A DNA stretch of 64,000 nt from Nocardioides sp. JQ2195 (lineage in GTDB: Bacteria > Actinomycetota > Actinomycetes > Propionibacteriales > Nocardioidaceae): NCBI RefSeq assembly GCF_012272695.1, contig NZ_CP050902.1, positions 992,001-1,056,000 of the forward strand, written 5' to 3'. Both the position numbers and the translations under genes were made by a program. The notes beneath the pieces were generated by a model. It was not told the origin of the DNA and did not search any database. It worked only from the letters and a program-made list of their open reading frames with translations. Shown piece after piece: positions 35,934 through 48,213 of the stretch (within the stretch, counting starts at the first letter, position 1; every line of letters starts with the position of its first letter).

Positions 35934-37158
35934 CCTTCTCCAGCTGGGCGCGTTCGAGGTTGCGCACCGACCGCGAGGTCAACGTGAGCAGGGCGACCGC
36001 GGCATAGACGACGGCGCTCGTGACCAGCACGTCGCGGGGGCCGAACCACTCCCCGAGGGGCCCGTAGACCAGCTGGCCCAACGGCATGGCGACGAACGAG
36101 CCGAGGGCGTCGTAGGAGTAGGCGCGGGACAGCACGGACTCGTCGATGTTCTCCTGCATGGCCAGGCTCCAGCCGATGGAGAAGACCTCGACCCCGGCAC
36201 CGGCGATGAAGGTGGCTCCGACCAGCGGCAGCAGCTGCGGGTCGAGCCCGAGCATCATCAGGGGTGCGGCGAAGCAGGCCATGCCCACCATCCCCGCGCG
36301 CAGGGGGAACCTGAACGAGACGCGCAGCATCACCACGGTCATCAGGAGCAGGCCGATCGCCTCGGCGGAGACGACGTAACCCCAGCCCTGCTCGCCGAAG
36401 GTCGCCTTGGCGACCACGGGCCCGAGGGTGAACCACGCCCCGGCGTGGATGGCGTTGAGGATGCCGAAGGCGAGCACGACGATCCACAGCCACGTGGTCC
36501 CGGAGAAGACGGTCCAGCCCTCCTTGAGCTCCCGGATCATGTTCGGTGGCGCGTCGCCGGAACGGTCGCGACGGGGGATCCGCACCCTGGTGAGACAGAG
36601 GGAGGCGATCAGCCACGTCGCGGCGTCGACGGCCAGCGCGCAGCCGGACCCGACCGTGACCACCAGGATGGCCGCGACGGAGGGGCCGATGATGGCCAGG
36701 CCGCCACGGGTCATCGACAGCAGGACGTTCGCGGGCTGGAGCTGGGAGCGGGGCACGAGCTGGGGAACGACGCTGGACATCGCAGGGAAGCTCGCCGCGG
36801 AGACGGTTCCGTTGACGGCCTCCAGTGCGATCAGCTGCCACAGCTCGGCCTGGCCCGAGATCACCAGCCAGGCCACGATGCCCTGGGTGAGCCCGGCCAG
36901 CAGGTTGGAGACCTGCATGACCAGGGCCCGGTCGATGCGGTCGGCAATGACACCGCCGACCAGCAGGAAGAGCACCAGGGGGATGCTGCGGGCGGCCAGC
37001 ACCTGGCCCAGGGCAGCGGCCGAGTTGCTCACGTCGAGCACGGCGAAGGCGAGGGCGATCGGGGCCATCATCGAGCCGGCCGTGCTGATGAGGCGGGCCG
37101 CGAAGAACCACCGGAAGTTCGTCTCGCGCAGTGGGGCGAAGGACGCCGACCAGCTCAC
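35926..37158 (-). CDS. MFS transporter downstream of an ArsR regulator
   Basis: 410 residues with 12 membrane helices. The N-terminus LRETNFRWFFAARLISTAGSM and VIADRIDRALVMQVSNLLAG are typical of the DHA3/EntS-like MFS_3 group (macrolide or siderophore exporters). The GTG start overlaps the upstream ArsR stop (GTGA), forming a two-gene operon. It is likely an efflux system induced through that regulator. Confidence 0.9.
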   Translation of the reverse strand: MSWSASFAPLRETNFRWFFAARLISTAGSMMAPIALAFAVLDVSNSAAALGQVLAARSIPLVLFLLVGGVIADRIDRALVMQVSNLLAGLTQGIVAWLVISGQAELWQLIALEAVNGTVSAASFPAMSSVVPQLVPRSQLQPANVLLSMTRGGLAIIGPSVAAILVVTVGSGCALAVDAATWLIASLCLTRVRIPRRDRSGDAPPNMIRELKEGWTVFSGTTWLWIVVLAFGILNAIHAGAWFTLGPVVAKATFGEQGWGYVVSAEAIGLLLMTVVMLRVSFRFPLRAGMVGMACFAAPLMMLGLDPQLLPLVGATFIAGAGVEVFSIGWSLAMQENIDESVLSRAYSYDALGSFVAMPLGQLVYGPLGEWFGPRDVLVTSAVVYAAVALLTLTSRSVRNLERAQLEKVS

Positions 37159-37691
37159 CGCTCGCCGTCCAACGCGAAGGCCAGGGCGGTGAGGTTGACG
37201 TGCACCGTGCCTGGGGTGCGAGGTGGCCGGGCTCGGTCGTGCACCAGCTCGGAGGCGGCCACCACGTGCGCCATCACCTGCTCCCACACCTCGGGCTCGA
37301 CCCACATCTCGGCGTCGGTGAGCAACGAACGGGTGCCCCGCGCACGTTGACCGAACCGGCGGACCAGCTCCTCGGCGACAGCCCGGATGTAGAGCTGTGG
37401 ATCGTCCTCGGAAGGTGGGGTGGGCGCGGAGGCTGGCCGGGCTTCGCTCTGCCACGGGTGCCGGTAGCGCTTCGCGATGCCGCCGCGGATCTTCTCCTCG
37501 CCGGCCACCACGATCTCGCCGGCATCGACCAGGACACGCAGGTGGTAGCTCGCGTTGGCGTGGGTCAGGTCGAGCTCGCGGGCGACCTCGGCGGCGCTCA
37601 TCTCCGTGCTGGTCAGCAGGGAGAGCATCTGCAGCCGCACCGGGTGCGCGATCGCGCGCAGGGCCGACACCGGCGTCTTCTCGTTGCTCAC
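37155..37691 (-). CDS. ArsR-type winged-helix regulator
   Basis: 178 residues. Helix-turn-helix: ALRAIAHPVRLQMLSLLTST, MSAAEVARELDLTHANASYHLRVL and a wing with AGEEKIRGGIAKRYRH. No Cys metal site is seen, so it is unlikely to sense metals in the classical way. The C-terminal ~90 residues may bind an organic ligand. GTG 37691 was selected with GGAGAG about 12 nt upstream. It is in one operon with the MFS exporter, and upstream direct repeats are probably its operator. Confidence 0.88.
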   Translation of the reverse strand: MSNEKTPVSALRAIAHPVRLQMLSLLTSTEMSAAEVARELDLTHANASYHLRVLVDAGEIVVAGEEKIRGGIAKRYRHPWQSEARPASAPTPPSEDDPQLYIRAVAEELVRRFGQRARGTRSLLTDAEMWVEPEVWEQVMAHVVAASELVHDRARPPRTPGTVHVNLTALAFALDGER

Positions 37692-37711
37692 GACAGGCTC
37701 ACTCTCCAAGG

Positions 37712-37767
37712 GTTGTTGGGGAGTTTGGCGGATGAGGGGACCAACTGTCAAGCAGTCGTTGGGGAGT
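37712..37767. promoter_or_regulatory. Direct-repeat operator candidate
   Basis: GTTGTTGGGGAGT (37712-37724) and GTCGTTGGGGAGT (37755-37767) differ at one base and are 43 bp (about four turns) apart. They lie between the ArsR and enoyl-CoA hydratase genes. Confidence 0.5.
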
Positions 37768-37799
37768 CGATCGTCGCCACGCGGGCCGGCTCGCGCGTA

Positions 37800-37805
37800 T
37801 AGGTT
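37800..37805 (+). promoter_or_regulatory. -10 box of the enoyl-CoA hydratase gene
   Basis: TAGGTT (in TATAGGTT) with 6 nt to the ATG at 37812, implying a leaderless mRNA. Confidence 0.5.
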
Positions 37806-37811
37806 GCGGAC

Positions 37812-38597
37812 ATGACGATTCAGACCGCGCCCGGGTTGGCTGTCAGCGAGGCCGACGGGGTCCTGACCATCCGGTTCGATCGGCCGGAGGCACTCAACGC
37901 CTTCACTGGCGAGATGGTGGTCGGAGTGATCGAGCAGCTGCACGCGGTGAACGGGCGTGACGACGTCCGCGTGGTGGTGCTGACGGGTTCCGGCGGGGCA
38001 TTCAGCACCGGTGCCGACATCGCGGGGGAGAATGCCCACGAGGGCTTCGACATCAGCGCCCTGGACGCCGCCAACGCCTTGGTCCGCGCGATCATCGGCT
38101 GCGACAAGCCGGTCGTGGCCGGCGTCAACGGCATCGCAGCCGGTGTCGGGCTCTCGGCCGCTCTCGCGTGTGACCTGACCGTGTGTGCGGAGTCGGCGGC
38201 CTTCCTGCTGGCCTTTGCCCGGGTGGGCCTGATGCCCGACGGGGGAGCCACCGCCACCGTCGCTGCCTCGGTCGGCCGGGCTCGAGCGATGCGGCTGGCC
38301 CTGCTGGCCGAGCCGTTGCCTGCGCGCGAGGCCCACGACGCCGGGCTGGTCTCCCACGTGCTGCCCGACGAGGAGTACGCCGAGGGGCTGGCCTCGGTCG
38401 TCAAGCGCCTGCGCCACGGCGCGCCGCTGGCCCAGGCCGCAATGAAGCGGGCCATCAACACGGCCTCGTTGACGAGCCTCGAGCCGGCCCTGGAGAACGA
38501 GCGCACCACGCAGACGATGCTGCTTCGCACGGCCGATGCCGCCGAGGGGATGCGAGCCTTCTCGGAGAAGCGCCACGCCCGGTTCACGGGCGAGTGA
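37812..38597 (+). CDS. Enoyl-CoA hydratase/isomerase (crotonase family)
   Basis: 261 residues with the crotonase oxyanion-hole motifs GGAFSTGADI and NGIAAGVGLSAALACDL. The catalytic region has LMPDGGAT: the Asp and absence of the usual Glu pair at this place resemble PaaG/isomerase-type members. It acts on acyl-CoA; the precise reaction is unknown. It stands alone, with a leaderless-type promoter. Confidence 0.88.
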   Translation: MTIQTAPGLAVSEADGVLTIRFDRPEALNAFTGEMVVGVIEQLHAVNGRDDVRVVVLTGSGGAFSTGADIAGENAHEGFDISALDAANALVRAIIGCDKPVVAGVNGIAAGVGLSAALACDLTVCAESAAFLLAFARVGLMPDGGATATVAASVGRARAMRLALLAEPLPAREAHDAGLVSHVLPDEEYAEGLASVVKRLRHGAPLAQAAMKRAINTASLTSLEPALENERTTQTMLLRTADAAEGMRAFSEKRHARFTGE

Positions 38598-38638
38598 CCT
38601 CGGCACGATCGCTCCGGGATCACCGGATCGGTCGCGCC

Positions 38639-39214
38639 TCAGCCGAGCGTGACTCCGGCAGCCGTCATCTCGGCCAGGGCCCGGTCGGTCGACTCGGGCC
38701 CGACCCCGGCACACAGGTCAGGCAGGAGGCGCACCGCAAAGCCCTCGGACACACCATCGAGGGCGGTGGCGCGCACGCAGTGGTCGGTGGCGATGCCGCA
38801 GACGTCGACCTCGGTGACACCGTGCTCGCGCAACCAGCCGCTCAGGCCGTGGCCGTCGCCGTTGCGCCCCTCGAAGCCGGAGTAGGCGGCGGCGTACTCG
38901 CCCTTGAGGAAGATCGCGTCGAAGGGTTGGGGGTCGAGGTTCGGGTGGAACGCCTCGCCATCCGTGCCGACCTTGCAGTGCACCGGCCATGAGTCGACGA
39001 AGTCGGGGTCGTCGGACCAGTGCGCACCCGGGTCGATGTGGTGGTCCTTGGTCGCCACGACGTGGGAGTAGTCCGGCGCGTCGGGGCCCTTGGCGGTCCA
39101 GCGGGCCAGCAGTGCCGACGCGCGATGGGCCACCTCGGCGCCGCCGGCCACGGCCAACGAGCCGCCCTCGCAGAAGTCGTTCTGGACGTCAACGACGATC
39201 AGTGCACGGGTCAT
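38639..39214 (-). CDS. pncA: Nicotinamidase
   Basis: 191 residues. The catalytic triad is D9 (VVDVQNDF), K104 (FLKGEY) and C146 (ATDHCVRAT); metal ligands lie in KDHHID around residues 57-61. It deamidates nicotinamide to nicotinate, which pncB next door turns into nicotinic acid mononucleotide in NAD salvage. In mycobacteria this enzyme activates pyrazinamide. It is 20 bp downstream of pncB on the same strand. Confidence 0.95.
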   Translation of the reverse strand: MTRALIVVDVQNDFCEGGSLAVAGGAEVAHRASALLARWTAKGPDAPDYSHVVATKDHHIDPGAHWSDDPDFVDSWPVHCKVGTDGEAFHPNLDPQPFDAIFLKGEYAAAYSGFEGRNGDGHGLSGWLREHGVTEVDVCGIATDHCVRATALDGVSEGFAVRLLPDLCAGVGPESTDRALAEMTAAGVTLG

Positions 39215-39234
39215 GGGGCCAGCCTAACGGGGTC

Positions 39235-40548
39235 TCAGGCGTGGATCGTCTCGATGACGGGCTCTCCCCTGGAGAGCATCTGCGCGTTGAGGGGCAGCTC
39301 CGCGCGGGCCCGGGTGTGGCGGGTGCGGGCGTCCTCGAGTGGCTCGCGGCCGACGATCTCGCCGTCCCGAACGAGCGGAACCAGGAGGGGGCGGTCGTTC
39401 CCGTCGTTCTCCGGGGCTTCGCCGATGCCGATGACCTCGGCCTGCGCCCGCCCGTCCGGGCCGAGCCTGCGCAGGGCGTACTTGCGACCGCCGATCGAGA
39501 TCTTGTCCTTGCTCTTCTTCGCCACCGAGACCATCTCGCCGTCGTCGCCCTCGCGGGCGACCAGCTTGTAGACGAAGCCGCAGGTCGGGTGCCCGGAGCC
39601 GGTGACCAGCTGGGTGCCCACGCCGTACCCGTCGACGGGGGCGGCGGCGAGCGCGGCGATCGCATGCTCGTCCAGGTCGCTGGTCACGATGATCCTGGTT
39701 TTCTCGGCGCCGAGGTCGTCGAGCTGCTTGCGCACCTGGTGCGCCAGCGCACCCAGGTCCCCGGAGTCGAGGCGTACGGCGCCCAGCTCGGGGCCGGCGA
39801 CCTCGACGCCGAGGCGCACCGCCTCGGCGACGTCATAGGTGTCGACCAGCAGCGACGTGCCCTTGCCGAGCGACGAGACCTGGGCCCGGAAGGCATCCTC
39901 CTCCGTGTCGTGGAGCAGCGTGAAGCTGTGCGCGGAGGTGCCGGCCGTCGGGACGCCGTACCGCTCGCGGGCCGCGAGGTTGGACGTGGTGGCGAAGCCG
40001 GCGACGTAGGCCGCGCGGGCGGCGGCAACGGCGGCTTCCTCGTGGGTTCGCCGCGAGCCCATCTCGATGCACGGACGATCACCGGCCGCCATCGTCATGC
40101 GCGAGGCGGCACTGGCGATGGCCCCGTCATGGTTGTAGATCGAGAGCAGCACGGTCTCCAGCAGGACCGCCTCGGCGAACGACGACTCGACGATCAGCAG
40201 GGGGGAGTAGGGGAAGTAGAGGTCGCCCTCCGCGTAGCCCCAGATGTCGCCGCTGAACCGGAAGTCGGCGAGCCAGTCCAGGGTCTGGCTGTTCACCACC
40301 TCACCGGAGCGGAGCACGTCGAGCACGTGGTCGTCGAAGCGGAAGTCGCGAACGGCGTCCAGGGCACGGCCGACCCCGGCGACCACGCCATAGCGTCGTC
40401 CCTCGGGCAGCCGGCGTGGGAAGAGCTCGAAGACCGAGCGTCGGTGTGCGGTGCCGGCAGCCAAGGTGGCCTGCAGCATCGTCAGCTCGTAGTGGTCGGT
40501 CAGCAGGGCGGTCGATGTCGAGCCGGTTGGTTCGGTCACGCAGGACAC
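39235..40548 (-). CDS. pncB: Nicotinate phosphoribosyltransferase
   Basis: 437 residues. Type II PRTase features include [18 protein letters not shown] at the N-terminus, [20 protein letters not shown] segment, [14 protein letters not shown] and VRLDSGDLG. It makes nicotinate mononucleotide from nicotinate and PRPP. GTG at 40548 or 40539 can be the start. It is divergent from clpS by only 17 bp, so promoters overlap. pncA follows. Confidence 0.95.
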   Translation of the reverse strand: MSCVTEPTGSTSTALLTDHYELTMLQATLAAGTAHRRSVFELFPRRLPEGRRYGVVAGVGRALDAVRDFRFDDHVLDVLRSGEVVNSQTLDWLADFRFSGDIWGYAEGDLYFPYSPLLIVESSFAEAVLLETVLLSIYNHDGAIASAASRMTMAAGDRPCIEMGSRRTHEEAAVAAARAAYVAGFATTSNLAARERYGVPTAGTSAHSFTLLHDTEEDAFRAQVSSLGKGTSLLVDTYDVAEAVRLGVEVAGPELGAVRLDSGDLGALAHQVRKQLDDLGAEKTRIIVTSDLDEHAIAALAAAPVDGYGVGTQLVTGSGHPTCGFVYKLVAREGDDGEMVSVAKKSKDKISIGGRKYALRRLGPDGRAQAEVIGIGEAPENDGNDRPLLVPLVRDGEIVGREPLEDARTRHTRARAELPLNAQMLSRGEPVIETIHA

Positions 40549-40565
40549 TGTGCCACGATGTAGCC

Positions 40566-40871
40566 GTGTCAGCAGCCAGCCCCGTCCACGCGGATCCAGA
40601 CGTCGAAGAGGTCGTCTCCCCGGACGAGATCACCTTCCTGGCCAAGCCGTGGGTGACCATCGTCTGGAACGACCCGGTCAACCTGATGTCCTACGTGACC
40701 TACGTCTTCAACAAGTACTTCGGCTATGACCGGAAGAAGTGCGAGAAGCTCATGCTCGAGGTGCACAACGACGGGCGTTCCGCGGTCTCCTCCGGCACTC
40801 GTGAGGAGATGGAGCGCGACGTGCAGGCGATGCACGGCTACGGCCTGTGGGCGACGATGGAGAAGCAGTGA
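40566..40871 (+). CDS. clpS: ClpS adaptor
   Basis: 101 residues. The N-end-rule adaptor core [20 protein letters not shown] and [14 protein letters not shown] (with binding-pocket Asn/Asp/His) are present. It delivers N-degron substrates to ClpAP/ClpCP. The GTG start is 6 nt after a CACGAT -10-like box. It starts the conserved clpS-DUF2017-mec block. Confidence 0.95.
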   Translation: MSAASPVHADPDVEEVVSPDEITFLAKPWVTIVWNDPVNLMSYVTYVFNKYFGYDRKKCEKLMLEVHNDGRSAVSSGTREEMERDVQAMHGYGLWATMEKQ

Positions 40872-40893
40872 GCGAAGTTCGGAGGACGGCAGC

Positions 40894-41478
40894 ATGAGTG
40901 GGTTTGCGCGGCACCGCCGCAGCGGCAACATCATTGCCGAGTTCGCGGGGTTCGAGGCCGAGCTGCTGCGCTCGTTGGCCGCGCAGCTGGTCGAGCTGTT
41001 GCGCAACGAGGAGGCCATGCCGTCCGACACGACGGACCCGTTCGAGGCGTTGATGGACTTCTCCGGCCCGACGAACGCGCCCGAGGACCCGGTGCTCGCC
41101 AGGCTGTTCCCCACGGCGTACGCCGATGACGAGGAGGCCGCCGGAGAGTTCCGCCGGTTCACCGAGGGCTCGCTGAGGGACGGCAAGTCCCAGGCGGCGA
41201 TCGCGATCATCGACGGCCTCGAGCAGGCGGGGCTCCCGCAGGAGCTCACCGAGGCCGGGCTCCACTTCGACGTGGAGCTCGACGAGGCAACGGCTGACGC
41301 CTGGCTGCGCTCCTTCACCGACCTGCGGCTGGCGCTGGCCACGCGGCTCGGTGTGGAGGAGGGCGACGAGGACTACTGGCACGGCCTCCCCGACGACGAC
41401 CCCGAGGCGCAGGCCCACGACATCTATGAGTGGGTCGGCTACCTGCAGGAGACGCTCGTCGAGGCCCTGATGAGCTGA
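40894..41478 (+). CDS. DUF2017 protein
   Basis: 194 residues. Acidic, helical protein of the DUF2017 family that follows clpS in many Actinobacteria. FEAELLRSLAAQLVELL and DYWHGLPDDDPEAQAHDIYEWVGYLQ are characteristic. Function is unknown. It is 22 bp after clpS with GGAGGACGG upstream, so it is in the same operon. Confidence 0.9.
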   Translation: MSGFARHRRSGNIIAEFAGFEAELLRSLAAQLVELLRNEEAMPSDTTDPFEALMDFSGPTNAPEDPVLARLFPTAYADDEEAAGEFRRFTEGSLRDGKSQAAIAIIDGLEQAGLPQELTEAGLHFDVELDEATADAWLRSFTDLRLALATRLGVEEGDEDYWHGLPDDDPEAQAHDIYEWVGYLQETLVEALMS

Positions 41479-41504
41479 CGGGCGTGGGCCGGTCGGTCCA
41501 GGCG

Positions 41505-44656
<3,152 letters not shown>

Positions 44657-44705
44657 TCCCGATGCGGTCCGGTTGGCCCGCGCGGTGGAGCTGACCGACC
44701 CGAGA

Positions 44706-45761
44706 CTAGGGCCGCAGGTCCTGTCGCACGTCGTGCTCGCTGCCCCTGACCTCTGACATGCCCAGCATCGTCAGGGCGACGTTGGCCACGTCACCGTTGC
44801 GAATCGGCTGGCGTTCGGCTGCGTAGCCACGACGGTCCTTGCCGGGGTTGCGGTAGGCGGGGTTGAGGTCATAGAGATCGGCACCCTTGGTCACACCGGC
44901 GCCCCACATGATGAACGGCACCTGGTAGTTGGCTCGCCTGGTCATGTCACCGTGGTTGCCGGACCCGGTCGGTCCGCCGTGGTCGGCGGTCAGGATCACC
45001 GTCATGCCCTCGCGCAGGCGGGTGTGGTGGCGGATGGTGCGCAGCAGCTCGCCCAGGCGCTTGTCGGTCGACCGGACAGCCCGGAGGTAGGGGCGGGACA
45101 TGAAGTCCTTGGCGTGACCGACCACGTCCGGCAGGGACAGGTGGAGGAACGTGAAGGCGTGGGGGTGGGCGACCAGGTCGGCCCGGGTCCTGTCCACCAG
45201 GCGGGCGTTGTCGAGGTCGATGGTGATCGTGTCGACGGAGGCCGGCCAGCTGCGCTTGAAGAACCGGAACTTCGTCTTCGACGCGAACAGGGCGGTCTTC
45301 CGGCCGTGGGCATGCACCTCGCGGAACACCGAGCTGACGTGGTGGCCAGCCGCGTCGTGCACGGTGCGTCCGTTGTCGTCGTTGAAGAAGACGCCGTGCC
45401 CACCACGGTCCTTGTCGACGCGACGGCCGGTGAGCATCCCGGTGTGGTTGGGGAGTGTGATCGTGCGCTCGAGCTCGGTCCGTGCGTTGAGGGTCGAGGC
45501 ACCCCGGCGGATCAGCCGGTGGAAGTTGGGTGCCCCCTCCTTGCCGAGCTTCGTGATGGCCCTGCGGTTGAGTCCGTCGACCGAGATCGCGAGCACGTAG
45601 CGACTGGTGGCCGCGGTCTCGGCGCCAGGTTGGCCGCTCGAGCTGGCCATCACCGCCGAGTTCTGCTCCCGGGGCGCATCCGATGAGGTGCTGCAACCGC
45701 TGGCGGCCAGGAGCAACCCGAGGACGACGGAGCAGGCGCGGACAAGAGGCGTCGATCGCAT
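44706..45761 (-). CDS. Lipid-anchored alkaline-phosphatase-like phosphodiesterase
   Basis: 351 residues. A lipobox LLLAASGC puts the lipidated Cys near residue 23. The alkaline-phosphatase/nucleotide pyrophosphatase fold has AISVDGLNRRAITKL at the metal site, then ITLPNHTGMLTG with the nucleophilic Thr (LPNHT), and HLSLPDVVGHA and TADHGG later. It acts outside the membrane on an unknown phosphodiester, phosphonate or sulfate. Start ATG 45761 is chosen because a signal peptide begins there. It interrupts the cysM-murI segment on the opposite strand. Confidence 0.85.
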   Translation of the reverse strand: MRSTPLVRACSVVLGLLLAASGCSTSSDAPREQNSAVMASSSGQPGAETAATSRYVLAISVDGLNRRAITKLGKEGAPNFHRLIRRGASTLNARTELERTITLPNHTGMLTGRRVDKDRGGHGVFFNDDNGRTVHDAAGHHVSSVFREVHAHGRKTALFASKTKFRFFKRSWPASVDTITIDLDNARLVDRTRADLVAHPHAFTFLHLSLPDVVGHAKDFMSRPYLRAVRSTDKRLGELLRTIRHHTRLREGMTVILTADHGGPTGSGNHGDMTRRANYQVPFIMWGAGVTKGADLYDLNPAYRNPGKDRRGYAAERQPIRNGDVANVALTMLGMSEVRGSEHDVRQDLRP

Positions 45762-45847
45762 GGCCGCGACCCTACTCCGCCCGCTGGCGTCCATGGTCGC
45801 GATCGTGATGTCGGTCGCCATTGGGCGCAATCGGCGGCCACGCCGTC

Positions 45848-45853
45848 TACGAT
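45848..45853 (+). promoter_or_regulatory. -10 box of murI
   Basis: TACGAT, 9 nt before the GTG at 45863. Confidence 0.45.
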
Positions 45854-45862
45854 TGTCCGATC

Positions 45863-46663
45863 GTGGTGGAACTTCCCATTGGCATCTTCGACTCAGGCTT
45901 CGGTGGACTCACCGTGGCCCGGTCCGTGATCGACCAGCTGCCGCACGAGTCGATCCTCTACGTCGGCGACACGGCGCGACAGCCCTACGGCCCCAAGCCG
46001 ATCGGCGAGGTGCGCGAGTACGCCCTGGAGTGCCTCGACCACCTGGTCGACCAGGGCGTCAAGGCACTCGTGATCGCCTGCAACAGCGCCAGTGCCGCGA
46101 TGCTGCGTGACGCCCGCGAGCGGTACGACGTACCCGTGGTCGAGGTGATCTTCCCGGCGGCGCGGCGCGCGGTCGCCGCCAGTCGCACCGGCCGGATCGG
46201 CGTCATCTGCACTCGTGCCACCGCGGACTCGATGGCCTACGAGGACGCGTTCGCGGCAGCGCCACACGTGGAGCTGACCACCCGTGCCTGCCCGCGCTTC
46301 GTGGACTTCGTGGAGCAGGGCATCACCGCGGGCGAGGAGCTGATCTCGGTCGCCCACACCTACCTCGACCCGCTGATCTCGGACGGTGTCGACACCCTGA
46401 TCCTCGGCTGCACCCACTACCCGCTGCTCACCGGAGTGATCTCCTACGTGATGGGCGACCAGGTCACCCTGGTCAGCAGCGCGGAGGAGTGTGCCAAGGA
46501 CGTCTACAAGCTCCTCGTGCGCAACGACCTGATGCGAGCAGGGGGCGATCCGTCGTACCGTTTCGTGACGACAGGGAACCCCGATGAGTTCGAGAGCATC
46601 GGCCGACGGTTCCTCGGTCCGGAGCTGCACGTGGCCAGCCAATTCGTGGGGGTTCGTGGATGA
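45863..46663 (+). CDS. murI: Glutamate racemase
   Basis: 266 residues; makes D-glutamate for peptidoglycan. Catalytic Cys73 (IACNSAS) and Cys183 (LGCTHYP) act on opposite faces. The N-terminus [16 protein letters not shown] is typical. GTG 45863 or 45866 may start. It overlaps the MBL gene by 4 nt (ATGA) as in the mycobacterial Rv1338-Rv1339 pair. Confidence 0.96.
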   Translation: MVELPIGIFDSGFGGLTVARSVIDQLPHESILYVGDTARQPYGPKPIGEVREYALECLDHLVDQGVKALVIACNSASAAMLRDARERYDVPVVEVIFPAARRAVAASRTGRIGVICTRATADSMAYEDAFAAAPHVELTTRACPRFVDFVEQGITAGEELISVAHTYLDPLISDGVDTLILGCTHYPLLTGVISYVMGDQVTLVSSAEECAKDVYKLLVRNDLMRAGGDPSYRFVTTGNPDEFESIGRRFLGPELHVASQFVGVRG

Positions 46664-47418
46664 AGGTGACCGTGATCGGTTGCTCGGGGTCCTACCCCGG
46701 GCCGGACTCGCCCGCGAGCTGCTACCTCGTGGAGGAGGAGTGGGAGGGCCGCACCTGGCGGATCCTGCTCGACCTGGGCAACGGGGCGCTCGGGGAGCTG
46801 CACAACCACGTCGACCCGCTCACCATCGACGCAGTGATGCTCAGCCACCTGCACGCCGACCACTTCATGGACCTGTGCGGCTACTACGTGCTGCGCAAGT
46901 ACCACCCGCTCGGTGCCCAGCCACGGATCCCGGTGTGGGGCCCGCCCGAGACCGCCGATCGGTTGGCGCGCTCCTATGACCTGCCGCTCGACCCGGGCAT
47001 GCACGAGGAGTTCGAGTTCCGCACCTACCCGGCGGACCCGTTCGATCTCGGCCCGTTCACGGTCGAGGCGATCGGCGTCGTCCACCCGGTTCCGGCCTAC
47101 TCGCTCAGGGTCACCGGTGGCGAGCGGCTGCTGGTCTACACCGGCGACTGCGGTCCGTGTGACGGGTTGGATCGCGCCGCCCGGGGTGCCGACCTGCTCC
47201 TGGCCGAAGCCGCCTTCTGCGACGGCGACGAGAACCCCGACGACCTCCACCTGACCGGTGTCGAGGTCGCCGAGCTCGCCCTGCGCGCCAAGGTCGACCG
47301 TCTCGTGCTCACCCACATCCCGCCGTGGCACGACAAGCAGGTCGCCCACGACGAGGCGCGCACGCTCTGGGACGGGCCGCTCGACCTGGCGCGCACCGGC
47401 GCGACGTACGACGTCTGA
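46660..47418 (+). CDS. Metallo-beta-lactamase-fold hydrolase (Rv1339-like)
   Basis: 252 residues. Zinc motif SHLHADH and further metal residues near TGDCGP and LTHIPPWH. Its place between murI and rph matches Rv1339 of M. tuberculosis, reported as an atypical class II cyclic-nucleotide phosphodiesterase that lowers cAMP. The assignment to that activity is by context and fold. Confidence 0.88.
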   Translation: MKVTVIGCSGSYPGPDSPASCYLVEEEWEGRTWRILLDLGNGALGELHNHVDPLTIDAVMLSHLHADHFMDLCGYYVLRKYHPLGAQPRIPVWGPPETADRLARSYDLPLDPGMHEEFEFRTYPADPFDLGPFTVEAIGVVHPVPAYSLRVTGGERLLVYTGDCGPCDGLDRAARGADLLLAEAAFCDGDENPDDLHLTGVEVAELALRAKVDRLVLTHIPPWHDKQVAHDEARTLWDGPLDLARTGATYDV

Positions 47419-47562
47419 CGGGGGTTCGCTCAGCCCCGGTGGATGAACGGGCTGCACCCCTTGCGGCCCGGTGCGTGGTCGCCGTACCAGCCGCCTCGTC
47501 GGTCTGGACGTCGACGCGGATCCTGCGCGGCAGCGTGCCGTTGGTGCGGAGGACGGTAGCGG

Positions 47563-48213
47563 TCAGACCAGGTCGGCGTCGTGGACACAGATCGCGATCT
47601 GCACCCGGTTCGTGACGTCGAGCTTGTCGAAGAGCCGGGAGACGTGGGCCTTCACGGTGGGAACGGAGAGATGGAGCGTGCCGGCGATGTCGGCGTTGCT
47701 CAAGCCGCGACCGACCTCGATGGCGACCTCTCGCTCCCGGTCGGTGAGCCGGGCGATCCGAGTCAGCGCGCGAGCCTGCCGGTCGTCGGGTGCCCCGTTG
47801 CGGACCTGGCGGATCAACGTGGCAGTCACCGAGGGTGACAGCATCGGTTCGCCGGCCGAGACCTTGCGGATGGCGGCCACGATCTCGGCCGGGGGAGTGT
47901 CCTTGAGCAGGAACCCGTCCGCGCCCGCGGAGAGTGCCTCGAGCACGTAGTCGTCGGCGTCGAACGTGGTCAGCACGATCACGCGTGGCGGGTGCTCCCA
48001 GGTCTGCAGCTGGCGGGTGGCATCGAGCCCGTTGAGGACCGGCATCCGGATGTCCATGAGCACGACATCGGGACTCCTCCGGCGGGCCAGGCCGATCGCC
48101 TCGCTGCCGTCGGGAGCCTCCCCGATCACGTCGATGTCTGCCTGCCCGCCGATCATCAGGGCCAAGGCGGAACGGACCAAGGGGTCGTCGTCGACGATCA
48201 GGACGCGGATCAC
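47563..48213 (-). CDS. NarL/LuxR-type response regulator
   Basis: 216 residues. Receiver: D8-D10 acidic pocket, phosphoacceptor D54 in VVLMDIRMP, and Lys in FLLKDTPP. The C-terminal LuxR helix-turn-helix is LTDREREVAIEVGRGLSNADIAGTLH. The GTG at 48213 overlaps the histidine kinase stop (GTGA); an in-frame ATG lies at 48231. It probably regulates the adjacent ABC exporter. Confidence 0.93.
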   Translation of the reverse strand: MIRVLIVDDDPLVRSALALMIGGQADIDVIGEAPDGSEAIGLARRRSPDVVLMDIRMPVLNGLDATRQLQTWEHPPRVIVLTTFDADDYVLEALSAGADGFLLKDTPPAEIVAAIRKVSAGEPMLSPSVTATLIRQVRNGAPDDRQARALTRIARLTDREREVAIEVGRGLSNADIAGTLHLSVPTVKAHVSRLFDKLDVTNRVQIAICVHDADLV

